Positions 51,947 to 61,005 of a stretch of 64,000 nucleotides of DNA are shown here, one piece after another (the stretch's first letter is position 1; each line of letters begins with the position of its first letter). A program made the translations under genes and the position numbers. The notes under the pieces are model-generated. The model was not told the DNA's origin. It ran no database searches and saw only the letters and a list, made by a program, of their open reading frames with translations. The DNA lies in NCBI GenBank assembly GCA_040389045.1, contig JAZKAT010000014.1:87936-151935 (forward strand). The letters are read 5' to 3'. Origin of the DNA: UBA5158 sp040389045. Its GTDB lineage: Bacteria; Pseudomonadota; Gammaproteobacteria; DSM-16500.

Positions 51947-52228
51947 TTAACTGCTGGGCTGTAGTCCTGGATTATCCGAATCATCAGGCTGCACGCCAGC
52001 GTTGTCACTTCCACCCGGCTGCAAACCCGGATTTTCCCCGGTATCAGGTTGTACGCCAGGATTATAGCTGGAGCCAGGTTGCACACCGGCATTACCGCTG
52101 TTGTTAGGGGTTACGCCCGGGTTAGTGCTAGTGTCAGGATCCATACCGGAATTATCAGCAACTGCCAGTACCGGATTAAATAACAGCAGACTGGTAAGGA
52201 TAATGGTGACCACGCTATGAGTTTTCAT
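51947..52228 (-). CDS. Secreted decapeptide-repeat protein
   Basis: 93 residues. Signal peptide 1-24 (LLLFNPVLAVA), after which practically the whole mature chain is seven 10-residue repeats starting at Asn26, 36, 46, 56, 66, 76 and 86 (last one incomplete). Consensus N-[PAS]-G-[VLM]-[QTD]-P-x4, for example NPGVQPDTGE. The register never slips. Acidic, with no Cys, Lys or aromatic residue except one Tyr. AAAGGA lies 11 bases before the ATG. Not recognised. Gly/Pro every few residues suggests an extended or polyproline-like chain; possible roles are a periplasmic spacer, surface filament or metal/cation binder, none shown. Confidence 0.65.
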   Translation of the reverse strand: MKTHSVVTIILTSLLLFNPVLAVADNSGMDPDTSTNPGVTPNNSGNAGVQPGSSYNPGVQPDTGENPGLQPGGSDNAGVQPDDSDNPGLQPSS

Positions 52229-52341
52229 TAACAGTTTTCCTTTAAAGTGGTTAATTTCAATCTTTTATAATATTTTCATGGCTGTACAAGTGACTGTTAT
52301 TAGTATGATAATAAAATTATCGAATTAAGGAATACCAAAAC

Positions 52342-52779
52342 ATGTTAATTGATTTTCAAGCTGATATCGAAGTTATTTCACGTATTGTGATTGCTTTTCT
52401 ATTAGGCGCCTTAATTGGTCTTGAACGCGAGTTACATGGAATTTCTGCCGGCATACGTACTTACGGCGCAATTTGTTTGGGAGCATGTGTTTTTGGCATT
52501 GTTTCCTTAAGTGTGGCTGGCGCCGACCCTTCTCGGATTGCCGCGCAAGTAGTCACTGGCATAGGTTTTCTTGGTGGTGGTATTATTTTTCGTCAAGATG
52601 ATAAATACATTAGTGGGTTAACGACTGCCGCGACTTTGTGGGCCACCGCTGCGGTGGGTTTGGCGGTTGCGCTAGGCATGTATATGATTAGCGTGCTCAC
52701 GGCAGTATTGATTTTCCTTTTGTTATTTTTACCGCGCTTGAAGTGGTGGAAAAAGATTTCTAAAAAGTCAGGACTATAA
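52342..52779 (+). CDS. MgtC/SapB-family membrane protein
   Basis: 145 residues, only the hydrophobic MgtC domain and no C-terminal ACT-like domain. FLLGALIGLERELHGISAGIRTYG holds the signature Arg/Glu cluster, and VVTGIGFLGGGIIFRQDDKYISGLTTAATLWATAAVGLAVALG the rest of the family pattern. Four to five membrane segments. MgtC itself supports growth in macrophages and at low magnesium, in part by inhibiting the F-ATPase; this SapB-like short form may differ. The following gene starts 2 bases after its stop. Confidence 0.9.
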   Translation: MLIDFQADIEVISRIVIAFLLGALIGLERELHGISAGIRTYGAICLGACVFGIVSLSVAGADPSRIAAQVVTGIGFLGGGIIFRQDDKYISGLTTAATLWATAAVGLAVALGMYMISVLTAVLIFLLLFLPRLKWWKKISKKSGL

Positions 52780-52781
52780 TC

Positions 52782-53222
52782 ATGACGGATGCCGCCTGGA
52801 TTTTAATTGCTGACGCCAATCGCGCCCGTATTTTTATCAATAATTATCCTGCTGAAAAGAAACTGCAGTTAATCCATGATTTTTCTGAGAAAGATGTTAA
52901 TAAAAAAAATTCTGATTTAATGGTGGCTAATAAAAATGATTTAGGCGCGAGTAGTTCGGTTGAATCCAGTAATCCGAAATTTCATCACGCTAATTTATTT
53001 GCTAATGCACTCGCTAAAAAATTAGAGCATTCCCGTGAAGAACATTTATTTAAAACGATAATGATAGTCGCGCCACCGGCTTTTTTAGGATTATTGAAAG
53101 AGCATTTATCGCATGAGTTACACAAGGTTGTGGTAACGGTGGAAAAGGATTACACCCACGATAATGAAGAAACTTTAGTTAAACATTTAGCTGACCATTT
53201 AAACCCGCTCGACCAGCAATAA
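52782..53222 (+). CDS. Host-attachment / baeRF-family protein
   Basis: 146 residues. WILIADANRARIF at the N-terminus, then a low-conservation loop with HHANLFANALAKKLEHS, then IMIVAPPAFLGLLKEHLSHELHKVVVTVEKDYTH, and LVKHLADHL at the end, match the host-attachment protein family (bacterial/archaeal eRF1-like domain). Named for a plant-attachment phenotype in Agrobacterium; the domain itself looks like a ribosome- or RNA-associated fold. Coupled to the mgtC-like gene and overlapping the convergent MFS gene by 24 bases. Confidence 0.82.
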   Translation: MTDAAWILIADANRARIFINNYPAEKKLQLIHDFSEKDVNKKNSDLMVANKNDLGASSSVESSNPKFHHANLFANALAKKLEHSREEHLFKTIMIVAPPAFLGLLKEHLSHELHKVVVTVEKDYTHDNEETLVKHLADHLNPLDQQ

Positions 53223-54452
53223 GTTACTGTCTGAGCTGATATGGGTTGGTTTCAGTAAAAAAGAAATCGCCGCGCCTAGCAATAATAAACAGGGAATCAA
53301 GGTCAACATCCAATCCCAGGTCGCATTATTATTGATGTTATTCTGGATTATTCTGCCGGTTATTTTGGCAAAAAAACTGCTGCCTATCGTCGTCAAACTC
53401 AGGACAAAGCCCAAGGTTATGCCGCTATTGCCAATTGTGGAATAATCATTTGCCTTGGTATAACAAATAATGCTGCTGCTGACAAAGAATGCGCTCAGGA
53501 ATAATAAGGGTGGCACAAAAGTCAGCGGCAAATTAGGGACAAATTCTAATATGCCAAAAGTTAGCGCACCTAAACAATATCCCAAAGTAATTAAATATCT
53601 TTTGCGTTGGAAATAATCAGAAAATAATCCCATCAGTATCGCGCCCAGGCTGAAATAAATAAACGAGGTGTTAATCAAATCAATGGCCGGCATAAGGGCA
53701 TAATTAAATTTATGCACTAACCAGTAGGCACCGTCGTGCAACAAGAAAGTATTAACCATCCAGCCTAACATTGAAACTATGGCAATCAGCCAGAGTTTAT
53801 AATAACGCAGCGGTCGGCAAAGTCCGGCAAGGGTATGGCGATGGCGCGTCACGTCGGCGATTTTTACGGTCAGGATGATGGACAGAATGACCACTATGCC
53901 AACGATATTGGCGATGAGAATACCCGTTTTAAGTACATCAAGGGTCATAATATTTTTTAACAGGCTATATTCAGAAGTGGGTGTTAATAGGAATGTTCCA
54001 AACACTAAGCCAACAAATAATGAGAAATGCCGACGGGGTAACCAATGGGTGCCCAGAGTCAGTACGCTGGTTAAGATAAAGGGATATGAGTAGCCAATTA
54101 ATACTCGGCCATACAACATGTAGTCCACAGATTCGGCGCTGCCAAATAAATAATTAGCTACGACTGCAATGGCAACCGCGACTACCAGGGTAGTGCGGGG
54201 GCCGATGATATCGACAAAAAGTCCAGAGAGTACGAGGCAGGCTATTAGTGAGTATTGGTAAGTAATATTTAATCTATCGAGAATTTGGGGTGTAGTGTGT
54301 AGTTGTATCAGGAGCTGGGGTGGGATGGCATTGGGGATCACGCGTATGGTGATGGCAAATGCGATAGCGAGCAGACCCATAAAACAAAGAAATATGCCTA
54401 TGCCTTTCAGTGGTCGCTTTAGATCATAATTACGCGTAGTTAGGTTATTCAT
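53199..54452 (-). CDS. MFS transporter
   Basis: 417 residues, 12 predicted membrane segments. LSGLFVDIIGPRTTLVVAVA is a variant of motif A (G-x3-D-x3-G-x-R) between segments 2 and 3, and GRVLIGYSYPFILTSVLTLGTHWLPRRHFSLFVGLVFG follows the pattern of segments 4-5. Similar layouts occur in the Pht-type and glycerol-3-phosphate/hexuronate-like MFS proteins of intracellular Legionellales, but no substrate signature is visible. It stands alone on the minus strand; its 3' end overlaps the baeRF gene. A REP element lies between its start and grxD. Confidence 0.82.
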   Translation of the reverse strand: MNNLTTRNYDLKRPLKGIGIFLCFMGLLAIAFAITIRVIPNAIPPQLLIQLHTTPQILDRLNITYQYSLIACLVLSGLFVDIIGPRTTLVVAVAIAVVANYLFGSAESVDYMLYGRVLIGYSYPFILTSVLTLGTHWLPRRHFSLFVGLVFGTFLLTPTSEYSLLKNIMTLDVLKTGILIANIVGIVVILSIILTVKIADVTRHRHTLAGLCRPLRYYKLWLIAIVSMLGWMVNTFLLHDGAYWLVHKFNYALMPAIDLINTSFIYFSLGAILMGLFSDYFQRKRYLITLGYCLGALTFGILEFVPNLPLTFVPPLLFLSAFFVSSSIICYTKANDYSTIGNSGITLGFVLSLTTIGSSFFAKITGRIIQNNINNNATWDWMLTLIPCLLLLGAAISFLLKPTHISSDSNLLLVERV

Positions 54453-54544
54453 GGCTATCCTTGCACTGAATTCTAGGGGATTATTATAGCAGCAACGTGC
54501 TATTTATACATAAGAAATTTTTATGCGCAGTGGAGGCCATCTTT

Positions 54545-54609
54545 GTCATTCCTGCATAGGCAGGAATCCATTCATTGAAATCACAATTCCCGCCTGCGCG
54601 GGAATGACA
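54545..54609. repeat. REP-like inverted pair, copy 6 (one arm degenerate)
   Basis: The left arm has mutated to GTCATTCCTGCATAGG..., the right arm is intact (ATTCCCGCCTGCGCGGGAATGAC) and the spacer is short. It begins right after the grxD stop on the minus strand and may end the suf operon transcript. Confidence 0.85.
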
Positions 54610-54615
54610 GAAGGG

Positions 54616-54927
54616 TTACGCCAATTGTTTAACTAATTCCTGCAATTCGCCGCTTTCAAACATTTCGCTCATGATATCGCTGCCACCGATAAACTGGCCG
54701 TTGATATATAATTGCGGGATGGTGGGCCAGTTGGAAAACTCTTTGATGCCCTGGCGAATTTCCGGGTTTTCTAAAACATTCACCGAAGCGAATTTTACCG
54801 ACAGCTCTTTCAACATTTTTACCGCTGCTGACGAAAATCCACATTGTGGAAACTGGGGTGTGCCTTTCATGTAAAGCATAACCGGGTTTTCCTGAATTTG
54901 TTGTTTAATCAAATCTTGTGTAGTCAT
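54616..54927 (-). CDS. grxD: Monothiol glutaredoxin 4 (CGFS type)
   Basis: 103 residues. KGTPQFPQCGFSSAAVKML contains the CGFS active site (Cys29), and NWPTIPQLYINGQFIGGSDIM the glutathione- and cluster-binding loop. CGFS glutaredoxins carry Fe-S clusters between assembly scaffold and targets. It is the last gene of the suf operon, 15 bases after sufT, a fitting end point: a carrier made together with its assembly machinery. Confidence 0.95.
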   Translation of the reverse strand: MTTQDLIKQQIQENPVMLYMKGTPQFPQCGFSSAAVKMLKELSVKFASVNVLENPEIRQGIKEFSNWPTIPQLYINGQFIGGSDIMSEMFESGELQELVKQLA

Positions 54928-54942
54928 TGTTGTACCTCTCTT

Positions 54943-55467
54943 CTATAACATACCTAATTGTAATTTTGCGACATCACTCATCATGCCGCGGTCCCAAGGG
55001 GGGTCAAATATCAATTCCACTTTCACTTCCGTAACATCATTAATTGATCGTAACTTTTGTTCAATGTCCGCGACCAGCACCGGGCCCATGCCGCAGCCCG
55101 CCGCCGTCAACGTCATGGTAATCAAAATTTGATTGTCGCTAACTTTACATTCATAAACTAAACCTAAATCAACAATGTTGACCGGTATTTCCGGGTCATA
55201 ACAAGTTTTTAATAATTCCCAAACCTTATCTGACAATGGCATATCCATCGCATTCACATCGGGCTCATCCATAATGACCATCATCAAGGCATCACCATCG
55301 CGCCCTGCAACCCGCGCCAGATTACCATTCACATAAACCGTGTAAGCATTGCCTAAGGCTTGCGTAATCATTACCAAAGTGCCTTTTTGAATCGTGATGT
55401 TAACGCCCGAAGGAATTAATAAAGCATCGACGTCACGCGTTACTTCTATAGTGTCTTGTTTTAACAT
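54943..55467 (-). CDS. sufT: Fe-S assembly protein SufT (DUF59/MIP18)
   Basis: 174 residues. The C-terminal half holds the MIP18 domain: WELLKTCYDPEIPVNIVDLGLVYE, MTLTAAGCGMGPVLVADIEQKL with the conserved Cys, and VELIFDPPWDRGMMSDVAKLQLG. The N-terminal half (VDALLIPSGVNITIQKGTLVMIT) is a small beta domain found in the SufT subtype. SufT helps mature Fe-S proteins, notably under high demand. It sits 3 bases after the sufA-like gene. Confidence 0.93.
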   Translation of the reverse strand: MLKQDTIEVTRDVDALLIPSGVNITIQKGTLVMITQALGNAYTVYVNGNLARVAGRDGDALMMVIMDEPDVNAMDMPLSDKVWELLKTCYDPEIPVNIVDLGLVYECKVSDNQILITMTLTAAGCGMGPVLVADIEQKLRSINDVTEVKVELIFDPPWDRGMMSDVAKLQLGML

Positions 55468-55470
55468 AGG

Positions 55471-55818
55471 CTACTCAACTGTAAAACTTTCGCCGCAACC
55501 GCAGCGGCCAGTTTCTTTTGGATTAACGAATACTAAACGTTTTTGTTTTAACATATTTGTCGTTTCCTCGACAAAATCTACTACTAATTCATCAAAAAAC
55601 GTCAACGCGGTTGGATCAATATAAATTTGCAAATCATCCTGTACGACATAATGTAAATCATTCGGTTGCATTTGTTCGACAATTGCTGGTAAATAAGCAT
55701 AACCCGTACAACCGGTTTTTTTGACTGACAGGCGAAAGCCAGCGTGCGGCTGGTTTTGTTGCAACATATTTTTGATATGCGCCACGGCGGCATCGGTGAA
55801 CTTAACTGGATGGCTCAT
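55471..55818 (-). CDS. sufA: A-type Fe-S carrier (SufA/IscA/ErpA family)
   Basis: 115 residues from ATG 55818 with GAGG 6 bases upstream; a longer reading would overlap sufU. KFTDAAVAHIKNMLQQ, FRLSVKKTGCTGYAY (first Cys) and CGCGESFTV (C-terminal Cys pair) are the three-Cys A-type signature. Holds and passes on clusters assembled on SufBCD. Ten bases after the sufU stop. The symbol is by operon position; IscA or ErpA assignment would need phylogeny. Confidence 0.9.
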   Translation of the reverse strand: MSHPVKFTDAAVAHIKNMLQQNQPHAGFRLSVKKTGCTGYAYLPAIVEQMQPNDLHYVVQDDLQIYIDPTALTFFDELVVDFVEETTNMLKQKRLVFVNPKETGRCGCGESFTVE

Positions 55819-55828
55819 ATAAACCTCG

Positions 55829-56272
55829 TTATTCAGTACAAACTGCTTGGGTATCACCCGCCAGCGCGGCTTTCAAAGTATGCCACGGCAGGGTCGCGCA
55901 TTTTACGCGTACCGGAAATTCTGCTACACCCGCCAGCACCGTTAATTTTCCCAGTAATTCTTCTGGCGCACTGCCTGCGGTGATGAGTTGATGAAAATGC
56001 TGAAAAATCACTTCCACTTCGGCGCGCGTCTTGCCCCATAATGTTTCCGTCATTAAGGAAGCGGATGCCATGGAAATCGCGCAGCCGCAGCCTTCAAACT
56101 GTAATTTGGATATAACATCATTTTCCGCAAGGATATGTACCGTCACGCGATCACCACACAATGGATTAAAACCTTCTTTACTGTGGTTCGCATCCGGCAA
56201 TACCCCGAAATTACGCGGTTGCCTACTGTGATCAATAATCACTTCTTGATAAAGTTCACGTAGTGCTGACAT
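55829..56272 (-). CDS. sufU: SufU / NifU-like zinc-dependent sulfur acceptor
   Basis: 147 residues. LYQEVIIDHSRQPRNFGVL, NPLCGDRVTVHI (first Cys, Asp), FEGCGCAISMASASLMTE (second Cys) and FPVRVKCATLPWHTLKAAL (third Cys) are the IscU/SufU ligands. The segment between the second and third sites (GKTRAEVEVIFQHFHQLITA) has the extra length seen in SufU but not IscU. SufU accepts persulfide from SufS, replacing SufE; no sufE gene is in the operon. Overlaps sufS by 17 bases. Confidence 0.93.
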   Translation of the reverse strand: MSALRELYQEVIIDHSRQPRNFGVLPDANHSKEGFNPLCGDRVTVHILAENDVISKLQFEGCGCAISMASASLMTETLWGKTRAEVEVIFQHFHQLITAGSAPEELLGKLTVLAGVAEFPVRVKCATLPWHTLKAALAGDTQAVCTE

Positions 56273-57488
56273 TGAATAACCTCTGCGCCGCTAAAATACC
56301 TTCCACTAATGCGTCAATATCCGCATGCGTGTTATACAAACCAAATGAAGCACGTACTGTCGCTGGCACATCGAAGCGCGCCATCAGTGGCATTGCACAG
56401 TGATGGCCGGCGCGAATCGCAATACCCTGGTCATCTAAAATAGTGCCTATGTCATGCGGATGCATACCTTCAAGGACAAATGAAACCACACCAATTTTTT
56501 GCGTGGCCGTGCCAATAATTTTCAAACCTTGAATCGCGGCTAATTTACGGGTGGCATACACGAGTAATTCCTGTTCATGCGCCGCAATCGCGGTCATGCC
56601 AACTTTACTCAAATAATTTAACGCCGTGCCAAAGCCAATGACTCCCGCAATATTTGGTGTGCCCGCTTCAAATTTGTAAGGCAATTTATTATAAGTCGTG
56701 CGACTGAAGCTAACGCTTTCAATCATGTCACCACCACCCTGATAAGGGGGCATTTTTTCCAGTAACGCGGTTTTGCCATACAATGCGCCGACACCGGTTG
56801 GGCCATAAGCTTTATGACTGGAAAAAATATAAAAATCACAATCCAGGTCTTGCACATCCACTGGCATGTGCGGCAACGCTTGCGCACCATCAACCAGCAC
56901 TGGCACGTTGTGCTCATGCGCGATACGCACCATTTCTTTGATAGGATTTACCGTACCTAAAGCGTTGGAAGCATGCGTAATAGCAACAATTTTCGTGCGT
57001 TCGGTAAATAATTTTTGATATGCCTCCAAATCAATTTCACCCGCATCATTGATAGGGATAATACGCAAATTAGCGCCGACCTGGTCGGCCAGCATTTGCC
57101 AGGGCACGATATTGGAATGATGTTCCATGGTGCTAATGATAATTTCGTCTAGTACTTTAAAGTTGGCGCGGCCATAGGTTTGCGCAACCAGATTAATTCC
57201 TTCGGTGGTACCGCGCAGGAAAATAATTTCATGCGCGTGTTTAGCGTTAATAAAATTTTGCACGGTCAGTCGCGCGTTTTCATAGGCCGCCGTGGCGCGT
57301 TGACTTAATTCATAAACACCGCGGTGAATATTAGCATTTTCTTTGGTGTAATATTTAGTGATCGCGTCAATAACACATTGCGGTTTTTGATTAGTCGCGC
57401 TGTTATCCAGATAAATAAGCGGCTTGCCGCGGTTCATTTCACGTAGCAAAGGGAAATCCGTGCGCCATTGTTCGAAATTAATTGTCAT
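56256..57488 (-). CDS. sufS: Cysteine desulfurase SufS
   Basis: 410 residues from ATG 57488, which overlaps the sufD stop by 11 bases. Class II PLP enzyme that takes sulfur from cysteine. FPLLREMNRGKPLIYLDNSATNQKP at the N-terminus, FSSHKAYGPTGVGALYGK with the PLP Lys, YQGGGDMIESVSF and IRAGHHCAMPLM with the catalytic Cys are the SufS signatures. Works with SufU. Confidence 0.96.
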   Translation of the reverse strand: MTINFEQWRTDFPLLREMNRGKPLIYLDNSATNQKPQCVIDAITKYYTKENANIHRGVYELSQRATAAYENARLTVQNFINAKHAHEIIFLRGTTEGINLVAQTYGRANFKVLDEIIISTMEHHSNIVPWQMLADQVGANLRIIPINDAGEIDLEAYQKLFTERTKIVAITHASNALGTVNPIKEMVRIAHEHNVPVLVDGAQALPHMPVDVQDLDCDFYIFSSHKAYGPTGVGALYGKTALLEKMPPYQGGGDMIESVSFSRTTYNKLPYKFEAGTPNIAGVIGFGTALNYLSKVGMTAIAAHEQELLVYATRKLAAIQGLKIIGTATQKIGVVSFVLEGMHPHDIGTILDDQGIAIRAGHHCAMPLMARFDVPATVRASFGLYNTHADIDALVEGILAAQRLFNVSTT

Positions 57489-58770
57489 GAGCAAACTTCT
57501 CATTTAATAAATCAGCCATTTTTTGTTTGACCGCCTGGCAAGTTATTTTGGCAAATACGTCAGCGGCAAAAGCCTGGGTCAACATTTTCATGGCGATAGC
57601 CTGTGGAATGCCGCGGGCACGTAGATAAAATAATGCCGCGGCATCGATTTGCCCCACGGTATCGCCATGCGCGCACTTGACATCATCCGCGTATATTTCC
57701 AATTCTGGCTTGGTATTGATTTCCGCGTCAGCGGACAATAATAAGTTGTGATTATATTGATGCGACTGGGTTTTTTGCGCATCTTTGTGCACGTGTATTT
57801 TACCGTTAAAAATCACTTTGGATTTTTTGTCAGCGATACCTTTGTAAAGCATTTCACTCACACAATAAGGCGCGCTGTGTTCGATCAAAATATGATTGTC
57901 GATTTGCTGATGGTCGGTGTTCAAATAATAAAAACCATTCAATTGGCAAGCCGCGCCACGCGCGCTTAAATTCACCGTCACATCATCTCTGCCCAGGTGA
58001 GCGCCTAAAGCCAGGGTATGCACATTAACCACCGCATCCTGGCGCGCTGTTATAAAAATCTGCGCGATATGCGCCGCCTGCATACTTTCATGTTGGATTT
58101 TATGAAAATCCACATGGCAATTATCACCCGCTTCAATGTCAGTCACTAGATTAGTAAAATAATTACTTTCATCCAGGCCATGATGTTCTTCTAAAATAGT
58201 GACGCTAGAGCTTACGCCCGCAATTACTATATTACGCGGGCTAGCCAGAAAATTTTGGTTGGCGGTATTGATATGCAGGATATGAATAGGCACGGTCACG
58301 CGTACATTATCAGGTACCAGCAAAAATACGCCGTCGCTGACTAACGCGGAATTCAACGTCGCGAAGGGATAGCTTTTGCTGTCATGTGGCAAGCGTGGTT
58401 CTATATAGTCGGCATGGGTTTGAAACGCGCTTGCTAAACTCGTTAGTACTACGGAAGTCGGCAATAAAGTCAAATCCGAAAGTTCCGCGGAAAATTTTCC
58501 ATTTAGCAATACTACGAAGATGCTGGTAACGTTTGCTATGCGCAGCTTATGCAGTGTCGCGGTAATATCTAGTGCGTTGTGTTCCGCCACGGTAAATATT
58601 TTTTTGGTGAGGAAGCTTATATCCGTGTATTTCCAGCGTTCTTCTTGCCGCACTGGAAAACCGCGTTGCAAAAAACTTTCGCGCTGGGAAGTTTGCGTCG
58701 CGCGCAGCCAATCCTGAGCGGCTTCTTGCTGCCCAAAATAAGTAGTCAACCATTCAGGTGCGGTATTCAT
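57478..58770 (-). CDS. sufD: Fe-S scaffold subunit SufD
   Basis: 430 residues. Partner of SufB in the SufBC2D scaffold. N-terminal helical part (WLRATQTSQRESFLQRGFP with RQEERWKYTDISFL), then the long beta-helix, and the C-terminal KTQSHQYNHNLLLSADAEINTKPELEIYADDVKCAHGDTVGQID, including the conserved His of CAHGDTVG. The ATG overlaps the sufC stop in ATGA. Confidence 0.95.
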   Translation of the reverse strand: MNTAPEWLTTYFGQQEAAQDWLRATQTSQRESFLQRGFPVRQEERWKYTDISFLTKKIFTVAEHNALDITATLHKLRIANVTSIFVVLLNGKFSAELSDLTLLPTSVVLTSLASAFQTHADYIEPRLPHDSKSYPFATLNSALVSDGVFLLVPDNVRVTVPIHILHINTANQNFLASPRNIVIAGVSSSVTILEEHHGLDESNYFTNLVTDIEAGDNCHVDFHKIQHESMQAAHIAQIFITARQDAVVNVHTLALGAHLGRDDVTVNLSARGAACQLNGFYYLNTDHQQIDNHILIEHSAPYCVSEMLYKGIADKKSKVIFNGKIHVHKDAQKTQSHQYNHNLLLSADAEINTKPELEIYADDVKCAHGDTVGQIDAAALFYLRARGIPQAIAMKMLTQAFAADVFAKITCQAVKQKMADLLNEKFAHDN

Positions 58771-59534
58771 ACAGTCGTTTGCCCTTCCAGCCAGCCATAA
58801 CCTTTCGCTTCTAATTCCAGCGCCAATTCCTTGCCGCCTGATTTAATGATTTGGCCATTGACCATGACGTGCACTACATCCGGTACAATGAAATCCAGTA
58901 AGCGTTGATAGTGGGTTATCACTAAAATGCTGCGCTCACTATTGCGTAATGAATTGACGCCTTTGGCGATAATCTGCAAAGCATCAATGTCCAGGCCAGA
59001 ATCGGTTTCATCTAAAATCGCAAGTTTGGGTTCCAGTACCAGCATTTGCAAAATTTCATTGCGTTTCTTTTCGCCGCCGGAAAAACCTTCGTTTACGGCG
59101 CGTTGTAAAAATGCTTCATCAAGGCCAACTTCTTTAATTTTGGTTTTGATTAATTTTAAGAAATCCAGTGCGTCCAGAGGGGATTGGTCTCGGTGTTTGC
59201 GTAAGCTATTTAGCGCGGCTTTCAAGAAATACATGTTATTGACGCCCGGGATTTCAATCGGATATTGAAATGCTAAAAACAAGCCGTGTACGGCGCGTTG
59301 TTCGGGTGTCATATCTAACAAGTTGGCGCCTTGTAATGATACGCTGCCCTTAGTCACTTGATAGTCGGCGTGCCCAGCCAAAATATTTGAAAGCGTACTT
59401 TTCCCGGAACCATTTGGCCCCATGATGGCATGGACTTCGCCAGGATTGATATGCAAATCAATACCACGCAAAATGGTTTTGGTTTTTTGTTTGGCGTCTT
59501 GAATGGACGCATGTAAATTTTCGATTTTTAACAT
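58767..59534 (-). CDS. sufC: SUF ATPase SufC
   Basis: 255 residues. ABC-type ATPase that drives conformational change in SufBCD. Walker A GPNGSGKST, Q-loop LAFQYPIEIPGV, signature FSGGEKKRNEILQML, Walker B LAILDETDSGLDIDAL and H-loop LVITHYQRLLDF. 27 bases after sufB, overlapping sufD by 4. Confidence 0.97.
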   Translation of the reverse strand: MLKIENLHASIQDAKQKTKTILRGIDLHINPGEVHAIMGPNGSGKSTLSNILAGHADYQVTKGSVSLQGANLLDMTPEQRAVHGLFLAFQYPIEIPGVNNMYFLKAALNSLRKHRDQSPLDALDFLKLIKTKIKEVGLDEAFLQRAVNEGFSGGEKKRNEILQMLVLEPKLAILDETDSGLDIDALQIIAKGVNSLRNSERSILVITHYQRLLDFIVPDVVHVMVNGQIIKSGGKELALELEAKGYGWLEGQTTV

Positions 59535-59561
59535 TTTTGCTTACCTAAAATATAATAAAAT

Positions 59562-61004
59562 TTATCCAACACTGCCTTCTAAACTCACTTCCAATAACTT
59601 TTGCGCTTCCACCGCAAATTCCATAGGTAATTCTTTAAATACTTCCTTGCAAAAGCCATTCACTATCATAGATACGGCGTTTTCCGCGGAAATTCCGCGT
59701 TGCTGGCAATAAAACAATTGGTCTTCACCGATTTTTGAGGTTGATGCTTCATGTTCAACGCAAGCCGTTTTATTTTTTACTTCTATGTAGGGGAAGGTAT
59801 GCGCTCCGCAAGTCGAGCTTAATAATAATGAATCACACTGGGTATAATTTCGCGCACCGCTGGCGCCAGGAGCGACGCGTACCAGGCCGCGATAAGTATT
59901 TTGGCCAAAACCGGCTGAAATACCTTTGGAAATTATCGTGCTACTGGTGTTCTTGCCCAGGTGTATCATCTTGGTACCGGTATCGGCTTGCTGGTAATTA
60001 TTGGTTAGTGCCACAGAATAGAATTCGCCAACGGAATTGTCACCTCGTAATATTACGCTAGGGTATTTCCAGGTAATTGCTGAACCGGTTTCAATCTGGG
60101 TCCAGGAAATTTTAGAATTCACTCCGCTGCATAATCCGCGTTTGGTCACAAAATTAAATATGCCGCCACGGCCATTTTCATCTCCTGGATACCAGTTTTG
60201 CACGGTGGAATATTTTATCTGCGCATTATCCAGGGCAATTAATTCTACGACAGCGGCGTGTAATTGATTTTCATCACGCATAGGCGCGGTGCAACCTTCT
60301 AAATAACTGACATGGCTGCCTTCATCGGCGATGATCAGTGTGCGTTCGAACTGGCCGGTGTTGGCGGCGTTAATGCGAAAGTAAGTGGATAATTCCATAG
60401 GGCAACGCACGCCTTTGGGAATATAAACAAATGAACCATCGCTAAATACGGCTGAATTTAAGGTCGCGAAAAAATTATCGCGGTAAGGTACGACGGTCCC
60501 TAAATATTTTTCAATTAATTCTGGATACTTTTGCACGGCTTCTGAGAAGGAACAGAAGATAACGCCCACTTCCGCCAGTTTAGCCTTGAAGGTTGTGGCA
60601 ACAGATACACTGTCAAATACCGCGTCTACCGCAACTCCGGCCAGCGCGGCTTGTTCATGCAAAGGGATGCCCAGTTTTTTATAGGTTTCTAATAATTTGG
60701 GATCAACTTCTTCAATACTTTTCGGGCCATCTTTTTTGGATTTAGGCGCGGAGTAATAAATAATACTTTGGTAATCAATTTCGTTGTGGTGCAGGTGCGC
60801 CCAGCGTGGTGGGGTCATGGTTAACCAATGTTCGTAGGCACGCAGACGGAAGCGCAGCATAAATTCGGGTTCATTTTTGCGGCGTGAAATTTCGCGCACG
60901 ACGGCTTCGGATAAGCCGGGCGGTAAGGCGTCGGATTCTATCGCTGTGATAAAGCCAAATTCATAGCTTTTGTTTACGACTTCTTTTAAAAAACTGTTTG
61001 TCAT
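59562..61004 (-). CDS. sufB: Fe-S scaffold subunit SufB
   Basis: 480 residues. Core scaffold on which clusters form. KYEF-like start (SYEFGFITAIESDALPPGLSE), RRKNEPEFMLRFRLRAYEHW, VFSDGSFVYIPKGVRCPMELSTYFRINA, GTKMIHLGKNTSSTIISKGIS, GARNYTQCDSLLLSSTCGAHTFPYIEVKN and HEASTSKIGEDQLFYCQQRGI are all family signatures, including the conserved Cys of the cluster site (TQCDSLL region). It starts 1 base after the regulator gene, with AAGGT overlapping that gene's end. Confidence 0.97.
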   Translation of the reverse strand: MTNSFLKEVVNKSYEFGFITAIESDALPPGLSEAVVREISRRKNEPEFMLRFRLRAYEHWLTMTPPRWAHLHHNEIDYQSIIYYSAPKSKKDGPKSIEEVDPKLLETYKKLGIPLHEQAALAGVAVDAVFDSVSVATTFKAKLAEVGVIFCSFSEAVQKYPELIEKYLGTVVPYRDNFFATLNSAVFSDGSFVYIPKGVRCPMELSTYFRINAANTGQFERTLIIADEGSHVSYLEGCTAPMRDENQLHAAVVELIALDNAQIKYSTVQNWYPGDENGRGGIFNFVTKRGLCSGVNSKISWTQIETGSAITWKYPSVILRGDNSVGEFYSVALTNNYQQADTGTKMIHLGKNTSSTIISKGISAGFGQNTYRGLVRVAPGASGARNYTQCDSLLLSSTCGAHTFPYIEVKNKTACVEHEASTSKIGEDQLFYCQQRGISAENAVSMIVNGFCKEVFKELPMEFAVEAQKLLEVSLEGSVG

Positions 61005-61005
61005 C

